Shown: piece after piece, positions 35,481 to 47,369 of the stretch
Layout: each line of letters starts with the position of its first letter
Position numbering within the stretch: position 1 is the stretch's first letter
Assembly (NCBI GenBank): GCA_034336665.1
Contig: CM067576.1
Span: forward strand, 17,442,036-17,506,035
DNA length: 64,000 bases
Direction of reading: 5' to 3'
DNA from: Luscinia megarhynchos
Lineage: Eukaryota; Chordata; Aves; Passeriformes; Turdidae
Notes under the pieces: generated by a model
The model's database searches: none
What the model saw: the letters and a program-made list of their open reading frames with translations, nothing else
What the model was told of the DNA's origin: nothing
Translations under genes and position numbers: made by a program

Positions 35481-36754
35481 GTCACATGAATGGATGAGTG
35501 ATGTCACCTCAGCAGAGTTTGGGAGGGAGTTAAGGGTGGGTTGGAGCAGCTCTGCTCAATTAATGCCCTTCCAGCCCAGCCCCAGTGGAAGGCACAGAGC
35601 CTGTGGAGCCCAAACCTGTGTCACAGCCCAGCTCTGCTCTGGCAGCTGGTGGTCCCCCTTCCCTTTCCTGGGGACAAACTGGGAGCAGTGGGAACTGGGG
35701 CTGAGCTCTTTCACCCATCACAGAGCTCTGAACACCACTGCCTCTGCAGGAGCATCACCAGGATTCTTTCTTTCCCAAGAATGCAGATAGAATTTTTAAA
35801 TACAGCCCGTCTCCTGGCTTGTAGAAACAACCTCCATGCCCTGAGCTGTGCAGAGGCTCCCAGGGCTTGCCCTGGCTCAGGAGCAGCTTTGCCTTGGCCT
35901 TTCCTTGGCTGCTGTGACTTGTTCAGCGTTGGGTTTGGTGTGTCTGTGGGACATTTCACTGACCTGAAATGGTTTTGGAGGTGCCATAAACTCTGAGCCA
36001 AAAATATGAGCAGTTCTGGCTCAGCACTGGCAGAGCCAGGCCTCAGGAATGGTTCCAGTGCAGATCACTCCTCCTTGCCCCACTGCTGGCTCTGGCTGGG
36101 AGTGCTGGCAGCAGCCTTGGTGCTCTGAGGCTGCCCTGGAGCTGAGCAATCCCATCCCGTTAGTGCTCGGGGCTCCTGACAGGGCTCTCCAAACGAGCCA
36201 CAAGAGCTCTGGGACGGATCTGCAGTGTAAACCTTGAGGTCAGGCTTCAGCATTCCAGCTCACCTGGGTGGCCTTTGGGTTTGGTTCTTCCGGGGCTTTT
36301 CCCTTGGCAGCTGGCTGGGAATTCCCACCAGAGAAGCCGTGGGGGTCCCAAAGGGATTTGGGGTCTCTCTGACTCTCCCCTGCTGCCAGAGGGTGGGGGC
36401 ACACCCTGAGCTGAGCTGAGTGCCCGTGGGGCTGGGCTGGAGAGAGGCCTCGCTGCTTCCAGCTGCCTGAGCTCCCCGGGTGTTTCCATCACCACCAAAC
36501 ACCTGCCACGTGCCCGCTAAAACCCGTGAGCACTGACTGAAATGGTTCGTTGTCATCCTTAGGAGATTTTTGGTTTGCTTTAGCATTGAGATTAGTTTTT
36601 TTAATATTGTAAATAGCAATTTATCAAATCGAAATCACGACTGAACTACAGAGAGATCCTGCAGAATTTTCCTTGTACATCCCTGCACAGGGGCTGGGTG
36701 TATCCAGGCGTGGGCACCTTTTGTCTTCCCTGGGCACCGGCAGCGCCGGGGGAG
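35481..36754. other. intergenic, nothing recognised
   Basis: GC-leaning unique sequence directly downstream of the FBXW11 poly(A) site. No exon, RNA gene or confident repeat was seen. Confidence 0.6.
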
Positions 36755-36885
36755 CGGGGATTAATGGGGAGCGGGGATTAATTGGAGCGGTGATTAATTG
36801 GGAGTGGTGATGAATTGGGAGCTGTGATTAATTGGGAGCGGTGATTGATTGGGAGCGGTGATTGATTGGGAGCGGTGATCGGTCC
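36755..36885. repeat. minisatellite, 17-bp unit
   Basis: The unit GGAGCGGTGATTAATTG recurs about seven times with single-base variants, beginning in a GC-rich stretch. Confidence 0.88.
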
Positions 36886-37229
36886 CCTAATTAGCTGCGG
36901 CTGCCTCTGGAGGTGTGCGGGGACCGCCCTCTCTCCTGTCTTGTCTTTCCCAGCAGCCTGAGCCCGACTGGATATTCCAGGCACAGGAATTCAGGGATGC
37001 TCGGTGCGATTTCTGTGTCAGCACAGGAATTCAGGGATGCTGGGTGGGATTTCTGTGTCAGCACAGGACCCCGGTGCTCTCGGGGCTCTGTCCCGCCCCC
37101 GATGAGCTCTGTAGCTCCTGCCCTCCCCACCCTGCAGCTCCTCGGGGCTGGGTTGAGTGGGAAAAGGCTCTGGGAGGGCTCTGCAGACACCGCGGTGATT
37201 CCCAGAGCCGGGATGGCTTGGCAGCAGGC

Positions 37230-37595
37230 AGGGACATCCTACAGTGACATGCTAGAGGGACATCCCGCTGAAACATCCTACAGGGACATCTCACAGGGAC
37301 ATCCCACAAGGACATCTCACAGGGACATCCTACAAGGACATCCCACAGGGACATTCCACAGGAACATCCCACAGGAACATCCCACAGGGACATCCCACAG
37401 GGACATTCCACAGGAACATCCCACAGGGACATCCCACAGGGACATCCTACAAGGACATCCCACAGGGACATCCCACAGGAACATCCCACAGGGACATCCC
37501 CCTGGGACATCCTACAGGAACATCCCACAGGAACATCCCACAGGGACATCCCCCTGGGACTTCCCACAGGAACATCCCACAGGCACACCCCATCC
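37230..37595. repeat. minisatellite, 13-bp unit
   Basis: The unit CAGGGACATCCCA recurs over about 360 bp, with GGAAC and CTACA variants. A 13-bp period keeps frames open for 39-nt cycles and creates spurious reading frames on both strands. Confidence 0.92.
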
Positions 37596-37796
37596 CTGTC
37601 CACGGGATCGCTGAAACAAGTCCGATCCTGACTCAAGGACACCCCATCGCTGTCCCCGCTGTCGCTCCGATCCCAGCCCCAGGGCGGAGGCTGGGCAGGG
37701 ATGGAGGGTCGGGAGGAGCAGCCCCCGGGCAGGGAAGGGACATCTCCTCTGTCCTGCGTGCCCCAGTCTCGTGGCGAGTTCGGCCTGGCTCTAGCT

Positions 37797-37970
37797 CAGG
37801 GGACAGTGAGGGGACAGTGACAGGGACAGTGACAGTGAGGGGACAGTGAGGGGACAGTGACAGGGACAGTGACAGTGAGGGGACAATGACAGGGACAGAG
37901 AGGGGACAGTGAAAGGGACAGGGACAATGAGGAGACAGTGCCGGGGACAGTGCGGGCAGCGAGACAGGGG
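37797..37970. repeat. minisatellite, GGGACAGTGA-type unit
   Basis: Runs of GGGGACAGTGACAGGGACAG with irregular spacing. Confidence 0.88.
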
Positions 37971-38019
37971 CAGGTCAGAGCCAGGACAGGGCTGGGCTGG
38001 GCCTGGGGCAGCTGAGCAC

Positions 38020-38228
38020 AAACCTGAGCATGAACCTGAGCTCGAACCTGAGCTTAAGCCTGAGCCCAAACCTGAGTTCGAACCTGAGCACGAACCTGAG
38101 CATAAACCTGAGCTCGAACCTGAGCATAAACCTGAGCTCGAACTCGAACTCGAACCGGAGCTCGATCCTGAGCTGGAACCCCTGAGCACAAACCCGATCT
38201 CGAACCCGATCTCGAACCCGAGCCCGAC
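38020..38228. repeat. minisatellite, 12-bp unit (two 6-mers)
   Basis: CCTGAGCTCGAA and CCTGAGCATAAA units alternate. A 12-bp period keeps one frame reading Glu-Pro-Glu-Leu, which looks coding-like but has no gene context. Confidence 0.9.
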
Positions 38229-38324
38229 CCGGAGCTGCCCCTGCCGCTGCCCCGGGGCTCTCGGCTGCGGGGGCGGCTCCGGGTGACCGCACAGCCCTGC
38301 GAGAGCGCTCCCTTCCCGGGGGTC

Positions 38325-38870
38325 CCTGTCCCTGCTGTGCCCCCTGTCCCCCCTGTCACTCCAGTCCCCCCTGTCCACCTGCCCCTGTTGCCTCCTGTCC
38401 TCCTGCCGCTGTTGTCCCTCCTGTCCCCTCTGTCCTCCCTGTCCCTCTGTCCCTGCTGTGCCCCCTGTCCCCCCTGTCACTCCAGTCCCCCTGTCCACCT
38501 GCCCCTGTTGCCTCCTGTCCTCCTGCCGCTGTTGTCCCTCCTGTCCCCTCTGTCCTCCCTGTCCCTCTGTCCCTGCTGTCCCCCTGTCCCTCTGTCCCTC
38601 TGTCTCCTCTGTCCCTCTTTCTCTCTGTCTCTCTGTCCCTCTGTCCCTCTGTCCTCCCTGTCCCTCTGCCCCCTGTCCTCTGTCCTCTGTCCTCCCTGTC
38701 CCTCTGCCCCCCTGTCCCTCTGTCCCTGCTGTCCCCTGTCCCTCTGTCCCTTCTGTTCCCCTGTCCCTCTGTCCCCCTGTCCCTGCTGTCCCTCTGTCCC
38801 TGTCTCCCCTGTCCCCTGTCCCTCTGTCCCTCTGTCCCCGCTGTCCCTCTGTCCCGCTGTCCCTCCCAAG
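38325..38870. repeat. pyrimidine-rich minisatellite, CTGTCCCT-type, with a ~120-bp duplicated block
   Basis: Irregular CTGTCCCTCTGTCCC repeats. A block starting CCCTGCTGTGCCCCCTGTCC near 38330 recurs near 38450, an offset of about 120 bp, showing a two-level repeat structure. The strand is almost pure pyrimidine with G interruptions. Confidence 0.9.
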
Positions 38871-39999
38871 ACCAGCCCAGCCCAAAGCCGAGCCCTGCCC
38901 CGCCGGGGGCTGCTGCGATGCTCTGCCCCTAAATCACTGCTCGGGACACATAATCCTGACTTCACACTTTTTCCCAGACAATATCTTTCCATATAATCTT
39001 AATGATTCCTGCTGCAATAACAAATAGGCAGCCCTGAGAATAACTTCACACTTAATTGCTCGTGCCAAGAATCTCACCACTTGGCCCTTCTCTGGGTGTT
39101 TTCCCTCCAATCCATCTGCACAAACAGAAGTGGGCCAGTTCTGTGCCTCAGGAATGAGGAGATAAAAAGGCAATAATTTATTTTTCCACCAAAGCTAGAA
39201 GTATTTTATAGAATTTGCTAAAGTTTTTGTTTCAGGAAATTTCATCATGTCTCCAGGAAAAAAAAAAAAAAAAAAGCGCCTAATTGGCCTCAGATTTTCT
39301 AACTCCCTTTTCATTTTTGTAATATGAGGAGGTCTAGGTCATCTCAAGGTCACTGCAGTTAGTGTTGCTTTAGTGCACCTCTGTGGATACCTCGTTTCTG
39401 CAGCAGTTTTTCCTTGAAAAACAGCCCCAGCCTGCTGCTGTAACAGCCACTTTCCTTGGCAACCAGTTGCATTCCTTTAGCATATGGAAATATTTTTTAA
39501 AACACATAACATATAGGGCTGCTTGTAGGTGAAATTCTCCAACAGAAATGGAGCAAATGCTTCTAAGCCCTTTGAATGGTGCTGTAAAAAAAAAAAGCTT
39601 TTAACAGAAAGCTGCCATTTCCCATTATCTACGCTGGGATCTCGATGTCAAAATAAAATGCTGGTGGTTATCAAATTAATACAAACGTTTTGCTTGGGAA
39701 AATGCTGATTTTACCACCCTCCCAAGGCTTCCTGGTGTGTTGCCATGCTGGTTTACATGGCTTCAGGTGGTGAGGTCATTCCAGCCCGGGCTTAGCTTGA
39801 TTTTTTGGATCTATCTCAGTAAAGCTGCAGATTCCAAATCTTTTGTTTCAGAAAAACTTGATATGTGGTAAATTGAAAATGTAACAAATGCTGAGTCTGC
39901 ATCTGCTGGAGGAACAGAGTTTAAAAGAAAGAAGTGTTTGTGCCTGAATGACAGGATTTTTCTGAACAGGTAAGGCCAAAAAAGAGAGGAGGCACCATC
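38871..39999. other. intergenic, nothing recognised
   Basis: Mostly AT-rich unique sequence with an 18-19-base poly-A tract near 39259. Confidence 0.6.
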
Positions 40000-40115
40000 C
40001 CAGAATCCCAGGATGGTTTGGGTTGGAAGGGACATTAAAGCTCATCCAGCTGAGCTGGATCCATGCCCTGAGTTACTGCTCAAGGTTTTCCTTCAGAGGG
40101 ACCAGCCCAGGCTGG
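40000..40115 (-). mobile_element. CR1 LINE 3' tail, minus orientation
   Basis: CCCAGGATGGTTTGGGTTGG AAGGGACATTAAAGCTCATC is the diagnostic reverse-complement terminus of CR1. Confidence 0.75.
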
Positions 40116-40874
40116 AATTATTGGATTTAAATTGCAGATTTAAAGCAAATCTGATGCTTTCTACGAGCACCCCACACTGCCTCCATCTGTGTTGGTCCCT
40201 TTGTGCTGCTGCTGCCAAAACCTGGCAAAATTTTACAAATCCACCAAGGAAAAGCCCAAATGCAAATGGAGAGTGGAGGAGAAGCCTGGGCAGGTGTGTG
40301 GAGGGAAAAACTGCCAGTCCCTGATCCTTTACACAACAGAGTATTTTAAATGTGCTGAGCAAGGGCAAAGTGGGGGGAGAGGATGGAGCAGTGAGATCCT
40401 CAGGACCTGCCCCAGCCCTGGTGCATCTCCCAAGCCTTGGAAGGCTCAGGGAACAGGGAGCAGCTCCCAGAGCCAGGCACAGCTGGCACAGCTGGCACAG
40501 CTGCACAGCTGCCAAGATCCTGCCTGCCAGGCTGGGAAGGGACCCCAGAGCTGGGTGATGTCACATCCAGGAAATGAATTACAGCAGGATTTGGAAAAAG
40601 TTGTTGTGGAAGTGGCTGTGTTCCCACAGGAGATTTTTTTTTCCAGGCGAACACGTGGCTGAGCAGAGAACCAGGCTGGACCCTGGGGCTGAGGCATCTC
40701 TGTGTTTGTTGGGGAAAACAAGAGGGAGAGCCTGTGCTGCAGCTGGAGGCTCCTGCTGGGGGCTCCTGGCTCCCTGCTCTGACCCTGCAGCCACTCTGGC
40801 ACAGTGTGGGGCTTCCCTGGCTCATCCTGAAAAGAACTTTGCTTTTTCACCAGCAGCACCCTTACTGCTGTGGG

Positions 40875-41165
40875 AGGAAGCTGTGGGACACCTCCCACTG
40901 TCCCAGGCTGCTCCAACCCAGTGTCCAGCCTGGCCTTGGGCACTGCCAGGGATCCAGGGGCATCCCCACCCTCATGGGGGAATTTCCTCTTCAACCATCT
41001 CAACCTCCTCTCTTCTAGTTTGACCCCATTCCCCCTTGTCCTGTCCCTCCAGTTCCTGATGAATTGTCCCTCTCCAGGCTCCCTGCAGTCCCTTCAGACC
41101 CTGGCAGGGGCTCTGAGATCTCCACAGATCCTTCCCTTCTCCAATCCTCACGCCCAGCTGGATTT
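40875..41165 (-). mobile_element. CR1 LINE fragment, minus orientation
   Basis: CACCTCCCACTGTCCCAGGC TGCTCCAACCCAGTGTCCAG, then CCTTCAGACCCTGGCAGGGG CTCTGAGATC, follow the CR1 3' region in reverse. It may be the continuation of the tail at 40.0 kb, separated by an unrelated stretch. Confidence 0.75.
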
Positions 41166-42624
41166 TTGGTGAGCACAGCACAGTTTGTTTGCACCTCCTG
41201 CTTCATCCTGAACACATTTTGCCATATTAGGCAAATAATAGAAGTGGAACAGACACCAGCAAGAAATCCTGAGTTTTTTCCTGTGGATGATTTCCTGCAA
41301 ACACTCATTTCTAGGAGGCTGCTGGTCAGAACTGGCTGAACACCCAGCCCCAGAGCTTCCCTCTCACAGTGCTGCTGAATTATTTGCCATGACTTGCCCC
41401 TGGCTATTTTCTGTGGGTGATTAATGATGTACCTTGGGTGCTCTTCTCTTGTTTTGATTTTTCTCTCCATGAGCAGAGAGCTGAAACAAGAGCTGTGAAA
41501 TGAGGAAATCCAAGTTGCCACTTGGACTTGCAGCAGGAGCTGCAGAGCCAGCACACATGGATGTGAGAGCTGGCCAGGCTCTCCCTGCCTGCAGTGCCTC
41601 TGTGACCTCCTGGCAGCTCCCCAGGCCATGGCTGAGAGTTTCACTTGTCCCCTGGGACACAAACTGCCCAAACATGCTGGGCCAAGCTCCTCCCCAGCTC
41701 CTGCAGCACGACAGGCATCCAGAGCATCTTCCTTTTCAAGGAAAACCAACATTTTCATGGACTGGACATGTGTCTTCTTCCTCAGCCAGGGCTGTGGTGT
41801 GGAGTGAGGAGAGCACAGAATTCCTGGGAGCCACAGAGGTCGAGGGCAATGGCAACGCAAAGCCAAGGCAAGCTTTAATTTAGCTTATTCTGAGACAGCT
41901 CAGGGCCACCTGTGCCACACCAGGGGCTTTATTTCTGCACCCCTGGGAGGAGCTGAGAGGAAACCCTCTGTGATTTCAGGGCTGGGGGAGATGGGGGGCT
42001 GCTCCAGCTCCTGTCCCAGCTCCAGGCACCAGCTGGGTGCTGGCCTCACATACCCACAGAAAGTGGCATTTTGGTGCCACAAAGGGCAGGCACAGCTCCT
42101 GGCATGGCAGAGCCATGGAAATGGGGCTGGGAGAGGCTGCCCCAAAGGGAGAGACGTGGGGGATTTGCTCATCCCAGGCAGAGACTGGGCTCTGCAAACA
42201 CAGCCACTGCAACACCTCACCTGTGTGAGCTGGTTCTGCACCTGTTTGGCCAAAACCCATCAGCACTGCCCCTCCTGAGCCTCCTGTGCTGCTTCCCCCT
42301 GCACGAGCAAACAGGAACTGGGCTGGGGAACGTTCTGGTGGCAGCTCTGCCCAGCACAGAAATGCACACACCATCTGGCATCTGCTTCTTTTCCCCAATA
42401 AACTGCAAAACCAACACACACAAGTCTGTTTGTGTGAACGGGCCAGAGCAACAGCTGGTTCATCAAAGCCAAGGGCACGCTCTGCTCCCCTTCACCGGGC
42501 TGCCCTGTATTTATAGAGTGAGAAACTGGAGCACATTCCAGCCTGCAGGTGGGTAAATATTCCTGCCAGACCTGCTGCAGTGTTTGAAGTTCCCTGAAGC
42601 CGCTGCTCTGACTCACCCAGCCCT
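41166..42624. other. intergenic, nothing recognised
   Basis: Unique sequence. Short open frames exist on both strands, but without splice structure or family similarity I could recognise. Confidence 0.6.
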
Positions 42625-42715
42625 GGGAATGCTGCCCTGGGGGAGCTGGGAATGCTGGAACTGGGAATGCTGGAACTGGGAATGCTGCCCTGGGGGAACT
42701 GGGAATGCTGGATGT
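42625..42715. repeat. short minisatellite, ~15-bp GGAACTGGGAATGCT unit
   Basis: GGAACTGGGAATGCTG recurs about four times and includes a CTGCCCTGGGGGA variant. It closely resembles the array at 43.4 kb. Confidence 0.85.
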
Positions 42716-43417
42716 GCTGGGTTGATGTGGTCAGAAATGTGAATTGGGTCCCCATCTGTTGAAGCAGATTGTTGGGGCAGTGCCCCTGATCTCCTGGCAC
42801 ACATTATCTGCTCATGGGCCAGCTTTAAACCAGCTGGGCAATCATCTTTATCTTCCCACAGCCCATCCTCCCTCCAGGAGATATCTCCTGTTCATGGCCA
42901 CTGAGTCCCAGGGCATGGCTGATAAAATTCCATCATCCCACTGGGAGATGCTCCAGCCAGGGCAGGAGCCAAGCCTTTCCTACCCAGATAAAAACTGAGA
43001 TTTTGGACACCAAGGAACCTTCTTTCCACTGGATTCCAGAGGAAAACCAGACCTTTGCACATCATCCCTGGAGCTTCAGAGGAAACTGCACCTTCTCCAG
43101 GAGCACTGCTGCAGCTGAACCACATCTGCCCCTGCAGGAGGATGCAGCCACCATGGAATGGGACTGCTGCCAGCACCCTGCCTGACTGACGGGTGTCAGC
43201 TTGGATTCTGACTCTGGCAGGGTTGGGTTTTTTTTTGGTAATACTGTACTTCTATTTTCTCCAGTAGAGAACTGTTATTTTTAATTCCCCTATCTTTGCC
43301 TGAGAGGCCCTTAATTCCAAATTTATAATGATTTGGAGGGAGGGGGTTTACATTCTTCATTTCAAAGAGAAGCTTCTGCCTTTATTGGCAGATACCTGTC
43401 CTTCAAAACCAGGACAC

Positions 43418-43497
43418 TGGAACAGGGAATGCTGCCCTGGGGAACAGGGAATGCTGGAACAGGGAATGCTGGAACAGGGAATGCTGCTCTGGGGGAG
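43418..43497. repeat. short minisatellite, ~15-bp GGAACAGGGAATGCT unit
   Basis: GGAACAGGGAATGCTG recurs four times, with the same CTGCCCTGGGG variant as the 42.6-kb array. Confidence 0.85.
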
Positions 43498-43789
43498 CTG
43501 CTCTGTCACCTCTGGTGGCCCTGGCCAGCCCTGGCCAGAGGGATTGTGCCCAGGACAGCCAGAGCCAGCACAGCCCTGCCCTCAGGAGCTCTGAGATGTT
43601 CTGCCCACTCTGGAGCACCCTGGGCTCTACCTGAGCTGCAGCCACAAAATGAGTTTCCCTAAATTTCGTACTCCTGTAGCTGGAGTGTCCAAAGCTAAAT
43701 AAAACGATTATTAACATACTTTTATCTGTTAGAGGGTTTTAAAAATTATTTATTTATTAATTTTTCTAACAGGTCTTAAAGTTTAGAGT

Positions 43790-43935
43790 AGAATCATAGA
43801 ATGGTTTGGGTTGAAGGGACCTTAGAGCTCATCAGTGCCACCCCTGCCATGGCAGGGACACCTCCCACTGTTCCCAGGTGCTCCAGGCTCTGTCCAGCCT
43901 GGCCCTGGGCACTGCCAGGGATCCAGGGGCACTGG
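43790..43935 (-). mobile_element. CR1 LINE 3' tail, minus orientation
   Basis: GAATCATAGAATGGTTTGGG TTGAAGGGACCTTAGAGCTC begins the element, the typical CR1 reverse-complement end including the ATAGAAT octamer. CACTGCCAGGGATCCAGGGG ends it. Confidence 0.82.
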
Positions 43936-44699
43936 GTGATGTGGGCTGTAAATGGCTTTAAACTGAATTTTGATGGAGAAAGTTGAGAATAATTGTTTCT
44001 GTGGTTCCTGGTGAAGGAGCTCCCTCAGGATAAAGAAAGTGAGGAATTTTACCTTGCAATGTGAGATGAATGAATCACCCACGGGTGCTACCTGACTGGA
44101 TTTTCCAATCTTAGAGTTCATTTTCATGATATGATCCGATTTTTCTGATTCTGGTAAGCCCTGTGGAAGAGCTTGTCCAGCTTCCTCTGAGTCTCAGCAA
44201 TGGAATAACAACCCTGACCTGGATCCATCCCCACGTCCTGCCAGTCCCACCTGCCTCCTGCTCATCGTGACACTGGTGAAAGCCACTAGATGTCACTGCT
44301 ATATTGCACTAATGAAGTTAAAATAATATTTTTCTGGCAATAAATGTCCTGACTCATAAGGAAGTTGGTTTATAAAAGCTGTGGATAGTTTGGATTCCTT
44401 CCAGTTAAAAAACAAAACAAAACTTTTTTTTCTTTTCTTTTTTTATTTCACTAAAAATATTGGATCCAAGTTCAAAACACTCATTTCACAAATAATATTG
44501 ATTCGTATTTTAAAAGGAGGAATACTTTGAAGTTAATACCAAGTAAAGAAACGTGGTCTGTGGCTCTGTGAACTGAGATGATGGGAAAAAATTATATTTG
44601 CAGGTCTGCAGTGCTAAAGACAAGGCTTGGCTGAAGGCAGGGCTGGAGAGGGTTGGGGATCCTCCTGCTTTGTGCTCAGCAGAGAGGGGGGAAAAGGGC

Positions 44700-44955
44700 C
44701 AGTGAAACACCAGCAGTGGCAGCAGAAATGTTGTATTGATGTGAAACTGTGGAACACCAGCAATGGCAGCAGAAAGGTTGTATTGATGTGAAACTGTGAA
44801 ACACCAGCAATGGCAGCAGAAATGTTGTATTGATGTGAAACACCAGCAATGGCAGCAGAAAGGTTGTGTTAATGTGAAACACCAGCAATGGCAGCAGAAA
44901 GGTTGTGTTAATGTGAAACACCAGCAATGGCAGCAGACAGGTTGTGTTAATGTGC
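44700..44955. repeat. minisatellite, 39-bp unit
   Basis: The unit contains GTGAAACACCAGCAATGGCA then GCAGAAAGGTTGTGTTAAT. The first copies carry an extra GAAACTGTG. Because 39 is a multiple of three, one frame repeats a 13-residue peptide (VKHQQWQQKGCVN), without evidence of a gene. Confidence 0.92.
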
Positions 44956-45515
44956 CTTTCATGTCCCAGGGCAGGGACCCTCCCTTCACCCACAGCAGCA
45001 GGACCCACCCTTGGCAGAGCCAAACCCACCTCGGGAAGGGCTCCCCAAACCCAAGCAGGCCCTGGGCAGCAGATAAAGTGCATTTTAATGACATTTTAAT
45101 GGCATTTTAATGGGCCAGCTCACAGGGCTGGGGCTCTCTCCAATTCCTTCCTCTGTTTCTCTCTTCTGGGGAGGGTACTTTGGGTTTGGGTTTTGTGTTC
45201 TAAGGCTTTGTTTATTGAAAAACTGGCAGATGAGCTCAAAATTTAACTGCTCCTGGGAAGAATTTTAATGTGTCTCAAGTGGCCACTGAGGATTCCTTTC
45301 CCCAAATTAATCCTTGGTTTTTCTCCTGATGTCACCGAGGCAAGAACTGGCTGCTGCAAGTGATGAGCATCCTGAAATCCTGATAGGGAAGATGCAGAGA
45401 AATCAAAATAATTTCTAGATTTCTAAATGCTGATAAGAAAATGCTCATCCTCATCTGCCATGGGAAGCTCTTCTTTTGAAGATGGAGAATGCAAAGCTGG
45501 GATGGGATGGCATTT

Positions 45516-45666
45516 ATGGGATGGGATGGGATGGGATGGGATGGGATGGGATGGGATGGGATGGGATGGGATGGGGTGGGATGGGATGGGATGGGATGGG
45601 ATGGGATGGGATGGGGTGGGATGGGATCCATGGGATGGGATGGGATCCATGGGATGGGATGGGTAT
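45516..45666. repeat. (GGGAT)n pentanucleotide microsatellite
   Basis: About 30 units of GGGAT, with occasional GGGGT and GGGATCCAT interruptions. Confidence 0.95.
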
Positions 45667-47369
45667 TTTTGCCCCATGGGATTTCTTCACCTCCTCTTTA
45701 CAGTGAGTGACCTGGACACATCCATGCCCTTTGGGAACCAGCATTTTGGTGTGGTGTGACAACACAAATTAGGAGAGCAGCCATTTTTGAGCCTGTCCCC
45801 ACCCCTTCACTGGTTTTTTTTATCCCAGTAGAAGGAGCTGAAGTCATTGGCAATTTTCTGAGACTGCTTCCCTCTGTGAGGAGGAGCCTGGGTGCAGCTG
45901 CAGCTGAGCAGAGCCCCATCCCTTTGCCTGGAGCAGGAAACGAGGCTGCTTTGGGATTCCTGCCCACCAGCATGGAGAAGAACCGTGCTCTGGGCACCTG
46001 TGTGAGGGAAAACTACTGGGGCTCTTGGCAGGGGTGGGTTTGGTCTGTGTCCTCTGTGGAATGAGCTGTAACCCATGCTCTGGCTTTGTCCCTCCAGGAG
46101 CAGCTCTGGCTGTCCTGGACCACCCCAAAGGTGGGCAAGGAACTTTCTGAGGTGGAACTGGGCTGGAGCCAAAGCCTGAGACACAGCCCAGGGTGCAGGG
46201 GAAGTGTCCCCTGGCCCTGCTCTGCCCCAGTGATGCCTCTGTCCTGTTAATTGGGACAACTGGAGGGGATCAGTTGCTGTTTTGGGAAGCACCTGGGGAC
46301 TAATGGAGCTGTATCACCGTTATTAATTATTAATCTCTTATTAATCACCTGACATCCAGCAAAAACCTCCTCCAAAACCATGCCCAGACTCAGGGAAAGT
46401 GGAACTGGAGGGAATCTCTCCTGATGGGCAGAGCTGGAGTGTTCCACGTCCAGGTAAACACCCAGCCAGAGCAGGGCTGAGACAGAAACACAGAAAGGCA
46501 AGAATAACTCACTTCCCTGGCTCAGGTTACTGACAAAGGCATGAAAGCCTCAGCCTGCAGGATAAATTATGAGCTACCATCCCAACCAGAGCCATAATAA
46601 GAAGGGAGGAATCAGATGAGTAAGGCAAGAGGGGAAAAGCAAACAGGGTGAGTAATGGCAGCACGAGGTTGGTTCCCTCGAAGTTGTCTGACCACATTAG
46701 ATAGCACAGCCCAGCGTCTAGAGAATAAATCAAACGGGTTTGGTTGGTGATAAAACATTCTCTCCACAGCAGATGGATTCAATATTTCCTGGATCCATCC
46801 TGCTCAAGCCCAGCAGAGGGGATGCTTTTCCAGGTCTGCACCATTGATGGTTTCCAAGGGCTGCAGGCTCCCAGAGCTCTCCCAGCACTTGCTGTTATAA
46901 ACTGTCAAGGGAGGATTTTTGTCCCTCTTCCTCCTTTGAATCCATCCTCAGTTTATTGATTTTCTTTGCTCCTGATCCACTTCACTTCCCTGGGCTCAGT
47001 TAATTCCTCCCAATCCTTCTGTCCCCTGCTCCTCCTGTCCTGGCACTCTGAGGCTCTCCCATGCCTGCTCAGGGTGTGGGGACCATGGCTTGGGAAGGAA
47101 TCCTTGACTGTGGGAGTGTGGGGCACTGGCACAGGGCGCCCAGGGAACCTGGGGGTGCTGGCACATGCAGCTGCCATGGGTGAATCCCCAGGAACTGAGG
47201 GATGGGCACTGGCAGCTGCCTCAGTGCAGCTGTGTGATCAGCACTGGAGTGAGGGATGTGACAGGATCTGGCCTGAGCCCCCACCAAAAGGCTTTTGCCC
47301 ATGAGAATTTGTGTTCTGCAATTCTCTCTCCACTCCCAGCTCTGTCAGTGGGGCTGGGTTTGCAATGCA
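45667..47369. other. intergenic, nothing recognised
   Basis: Unique sequence between two arrays. No gene signal was seen. Confidence 0.6.

Noticed and set aside
37791..38996. Frames rich in RGTEGQ or PSVPLSL, and a Glu-Pro-Glu-Leu repeat
   Set aside because: They come from the 10-, 12- and 8-bp minisatellites. No start context, splice sites or family similarity were seen.
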